From Solimonas sp. SE-A11 (GTDB lineage: Bacteria; Pseudomonadota; Gammaproteobacteria; Nevskiales; Nevskiaceae), in assembly GCF_030345715.1 (NCBI RefSeq), contig NZ_JAUASX010000008.1, forward strand, positions 124,001 to 188,000: DNA of 64,000 nt, read 5' to 3'. Within the stretch, counting starts at the first letter, position 1; each line of letters starts with the position of its first letter. A program made the translations under genes and the position numbers. Positions 61,655 to 64,000 of the stretch are shown here, piece after piece. The notes beneath the pieces are model-generated. The model had not been told where the DNA came from. It ran no database searches and worked only from the letters and a program-made list of their open reading frames with translations.

Positions 61655-62668
61655 ATGGGCGACGCAACTCCAGCCAGCGGAATCAGCGGTGCCGAGCGTG
61701 CCGCGATCCTCCTCATGTCGCTCGGCGAGGCCGAGGCGGCGGAGGTGCTCAAGCACATGGGCGCCAAGGACGTGCAGAAGGTCGGCCAGGCCATGGCCTC
61801 GCTGACCAATGTCTCGCGCGAGCGTGCCAACGAGGTCATGGACCGCTTCGTGATGGAGCTGGACAACCAGACCGCGCTGGGCGTGGGCGCCGACGACTAC
61901 GTCCGCCGCGTGCTGGTCGGGGCGCTGGGCGAGGACAAGGCCTCGGGCCTGATCGATCGCATCCTGCTGGGCCGCAACAGCAAGGGCCTGGAAGCGCTCA
62001 AGTGGATGGAGACCCGCGCGGTCGCCGACCTGGTGCGCAACGAGCATCCGCAGATCGTCGCCATCGTGCTGGCCTACCTGGACCCGGACCAGGCCGCCGA
62101 AGTGCTGGAGCTGCTGCCCGAGCGCATGCGCGGCGACGTGCTGATGCGCATCGCGCGGCTTGACGGCATCCAGCCGGCGGCACTGCGCGAGCTCGACGAG
62201 ATCATGGAGAAGCAGTTCTCCGGCGGCACCAACCTCAAGTCCTCCAGCGTCGGCGGACTCAAGGTGGCGGCCGGCATCCTCAACCTGATGGACTCCTCGA
62301 TGGAGCAGACCATCGTCGCGCGCATCGGTGAAGTGGACGCCGACCTGTCGCAGCGCATCCAGGACCTGATGTTCGTGTTCGACGATCTCGGCGAGGTCGA
62401 CGACCGTGGCATCCAGACCCTGCTGCGCGACCTGTCCACGGAAACCCTGGGCATGGCGCTGAAGGGCGCCGACGCCCGCATCAAGGACAAGTTCGTCAGG
62501 AACATGTCCAAGCGCGCCGGCGAGATGCTGCTGGAAGACATGGAGGCCAAGGGCCCGGCCCGCGTCTCCGACGTCGAGGCGGCTCAGAAGGAAATCCTGG
62601 CGGCCGCCCGCCGCCTGGCCGATGCCGGCACGATCTCGCTGGGCGGCAAGGGAGAAGACTTTGTCTGA
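61655..62668 (+). CDS. fliG: flagellar motor switch protein FliG
   Basis: FliG forms the top of the C-ring and interacts with the stator. The 337-residue protein has the N-terminal FliF-binding domain (ISGAERAAILLMSLGEAEAAEVLKHMGAKDVQKVG), the middle domain with EHPQIVAIVLAYLDPDQAAEVLELLPE, and the torque domain (LMFVFDDLGEVDDRGIQTLLRDLSTETLGMALKGAD). Only the 270-bp element separates it from fliF; its ribosome-binding site is within that element. Confidence 0.97.
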   Translation: MGDATPASGISGAERAAILLMSLGEAEAAEVLKHMGAKDVQKVGQAMASLTNVSRERANEVMDRFVMELDNQTALGVGADDYVRRVLVGALGEDKASGLIDRILLGRNSKGLEALKWMETRAVADLVRNEHPQIVAIVLAYLDPDQAAEVLELLPERMRGDVLMRIARLDGIQPAALRELDEIMEKQFSGGTNLKSSSVGGLKVAAGILNLMDSSMEQTIVARIGEVDADLSQRIQDLMFVFDDLGEVDDRGIQTLLRDLSTETLGMALKGADARIKDKFVRNMSKRAGEMLLEDMEAKGPARVSDVEAAQKEILAAARRLADAGTISLGGKGEDFV

Positions 62669-63254
62669 GACCTTTGCTACGGCCCGTTGGGAGCCGCCGG
62701 TTTTCGCCGCCCCGGGCCGCTGCCCGGAAGACGTGGTGCTGCATACCGCGCAGCAGTTGGACGAGATGGAAGCCGCCGCCTACCAGGAGGGCTTTGCCCG
62801 CGGTCATGGCGAAGGCTATGCCGCAGGCCTGCAGCAGGCACGCAACGAGGCCGCGCGGCTGCGCGAACTGGTCACGCACCTGGCACGCCCGTTGGCGCAG
62901 ATCGATGAGGAAGTGGAACGTACCCTGGTGGCGATGACCGTGGAGGTCGCGCGCCGCCTGGTGCAGCAGGAGCTGGAGCTGGATCCCACGCGCGTGCTCG
63001 GCGTGGTGCGCGAGGCCATCGGCGCGCTCGATGGGGCGGGCCGCGAGCTGCGCGTGATGGCGCATCCCGAGGATGCTGAACTGCTGCAGCAGCACCTGGT
63101 GGCGCCACCGGAGGCCAGCTCGCTGCGCGTGATCGCCGACCGCAGCCTGATGCGCGGCGATTGCCGCGTTTCCAGCGAGTTTGCACAAGTGGATGCGCGC
63201 CTGGATACGCGCCAGGCCAACCTGGCGCAGAGCATCATGGGAGAGTCGGAGTGA
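62661..63254 (+). CDS. fliH: flagellar assembly protein FliH
   Basis: FliH regulates the FliI ATPase and docks it to the C-ring. The 197-residue protein has the Gly/Glu-rich helix EGFARGHGEGYAAGLQQARNEAARLRELV and the C-terminal V-ATPase-E-like domain (VERTLVAMTVEVARRLVQQELELDPTRVLGVVREAI). The best start is a TTG at 62661 that overlaps the fliG stop and follows GGGAGAAG; the in-frame ATG at 62622 lies within fliG and is less well placed. Confidence 0.9.
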   Translation: MSETFATARWEPPVFAAPGRCPEDVVLHTAQQLDEMEAAAYQEGFARGHGEGYAAGLQQARNEAARLRELVTHLARPLAQIDEEVERTLVAMTVEVARRLVQQELELDPTRVLGVVREAIGALDGAGRELRVMAHPEDAELLQQHLVAPPEASSLRVIADRSLMRGDCRVSSEFAQVDARLDTRQANLAQSIMGESE

Positions 63255-63268
63255 AGCCTGCGCTCGAT

Positions 63269-63322
63269 GTAGGAGCGGCCGTTGGCCGCGATAGCGCCTT
63301 CGCGGCCAACGGCCGCTCCTAC
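63269..63322. repeat. perfect REP-type hairpin between fliH and fliI
   Basis: Twenty-three-base arms beginning GTAGGAGCGGCCGTTGGCC and their complement flank an eight-base loop. The family is the GTAGGAGCGGC REP known from Pseudomonas-like genomes; a degenerate copy is at 22031-22088. It lies inside the predicted fliEFGHI transcript. Confidence 0.9.
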
Positions 63323-63339
63323 GATTTACGGATGGGCAG

Positions 63340-64000
63340 ATGAGCGAATTCGCCGAAGCCCGCAACAAGTTCCTGTCCCGCCGCCTGAAGGCGCAGTCCG
63401 CGCAGGTGTCCCATGCGCGCACGCTGATGGTGGAGGGCACGCTCAAGCGCGTCGTCGGTTTGACCCTGGAAGCCGTAGGCTGCCAGGTGCAGATCGGCGC
63501 CCGCTGCCGCGTGGCCAATGCCGACGGTACCGGCCTGGAGGCCGAGGTCGTGGGTTTCTCCGGCGACCGCACCTTCCTGATGCCCACCGGCGACATGCAG
63601 GGTCTGAAGCCCAATGCCCGCGTGATTCCGATCCGCCACGCCGCCGAGGTGGCGGTGGGCGAGGGCCTGCTGGGCCGCGTGCTCGATGGTGAGGGGCGCC
63701 CCCTGGACGGCAAGGGCCGGCTCGACTGCAACGGCTACGCGCGCCTGCAGGGTGCGCCGATCAACCCATTGGCGCGCACGCCGATCAGCGAGCCGCTGGA
63801 CGTGGGCGTGCGCACGATCAACTCGCTGCTCAGCGTGGGCCGCGGGCAGCGCCTGGGCCTGTTTGCCGGAACCGGCGTGGGCAAGTCCACGCTGCTGGGC
63901 ATGATGACCCGCTTCACCAAGGCCGACGTCATCGTGGTGGGCCTGGTGGGCGAGCGCGGCCGCGAAGTGCGCGACTTCCTCGATCACAACCTAGGCCCCG
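63340..64000 (+). CDS. fliI: flagellum-specific ATPase FliI, N-terminal part
   Basis: The first 220 residues of the export ATPase are present; the gene runs off the window. An N-terminal beta-barrel domain (about 25-95) leads to the RecA-like ATPase core: GEGLLGRVLDGEGRPLDGKG, TPISEPLDVGVRTINSLLSVGRGQRLGLFAG, and the Walker A GTGVGKS at 177-183. The ATG at 63340 begins MSEFAEARNKFLSRRL; the preceding ribosome-binding site is weak, and a REP hairpin lies just upstream. Confidence 0.96.
   Translation, partial: MSEFAEARNKFLSRRLKAQSAQVSHARTLMVEGTLKRVVGLTLEAVGCQVQIGARCRVANADGTGLEAEVVGFSGDRTFLMPTGDMQGLKPNARVIPIRHAAEVAVGEGLLGRVLDGEGRPLDGKGRLDCNGYARLQGAPINPLARTPISEPLDVGVRTINSLLSVGRGQRLGLFAGTGVGKSTLLGMMTRFTKADVIVVGLVGERGREVRDFLDHNLGP

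Overview
The window is about two thirds G+C, tightly packed, and gammaproteobacterial in gene content and order: miaB-ybeZ-ybeY-corC, petABC-sspA-sspB, rsmI/lpoA/yraN, and a polar-flagellum locus of the Pseudomonas/Xanthomonas type (flhF, flhG, fliA, motC/motD, rpoN-vemR-fleQ). The mix of Pseudomonas-like and Xanthomonas-like traits and the many xanthomonad-style dispersed repeats suggest Nevskiales or a neighbouring order. That placement is inference; no marker here settles it. I see no prophage, insertion sequence, CRISPR array, tRNA or rRNA.

Layout. (1) 1-6.3 kb: the end of miaB, then overlapping ybeZ, ybeY, corC, a DUF4105 membrane protein in the slot where lnt usually lies, and an AsmA-like protein. 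(2) 6.4-22 kb: housekeeping and metabolic genes, namely a class II aldolase/adducin protein, DUF2461, a DUF4197 lipoprotein, rsmI, lpoA, yraN, an FAD-linked oxidase behind a CRP-like palindrome, sspB-sspA, the cytochrome bc1 operon petABC, an alpha/beta hydrolase and a 1110-residue transglutaminase/DUF2126 protein. (3) 22.4-40.6 kb: fliLMNOPQR-flhB, an inserted DUF1800-DUF1501 pair, flhA-flhF-flhG-fliA and the first chemotaxis set cheY-cheZ-cheA-motC-motD-cheW, closed by a terminator. (4) 40.7-50.5 kb: a second chemosensory operon (STAS-cheY-cheA-cheW-mcp-small ORF-cheR-cheD-cheB-mcp) with its own sigma-54-type promoter and terminator, resembling the Pseudomonas aeruginosa che2 cluster. (5) 50.5-55.9 kb: a repeat-rich stretch, DUF1820, an NTF2-like protein, a large lipoprotein hydrolase and a secreted protein. 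(6) 55.9-64 kb: rpoN-vemR-fleQ, then fliEFGHI running off the end.

How the genes work together. RpoN and FleQ are the expected activators of the sigma-54-type promoters seen before fliE, before the second chemosensory operon and, more weakly, before fliL. FlhF and FlhG would set flagellar place and number, FliA late gene expression, and CheY/CheZ/CheA with MotC/MotD would steer and drive the motor. The first che set has no cheR or cheB; the only adaptation enzymes here are in the second operon.

The most unusual points are the DUF4105 (Lnb-like) gene in the lnt position, a 270-bp element with 32-bp inverted ends between fliF and fliG, a REP-type inverted repeat translated as part of CheA, and a soluble twin-PAS chemoreceptor with a histone-H1-like N-terminal tail and a C-terminal QWTEF pentapeptide.
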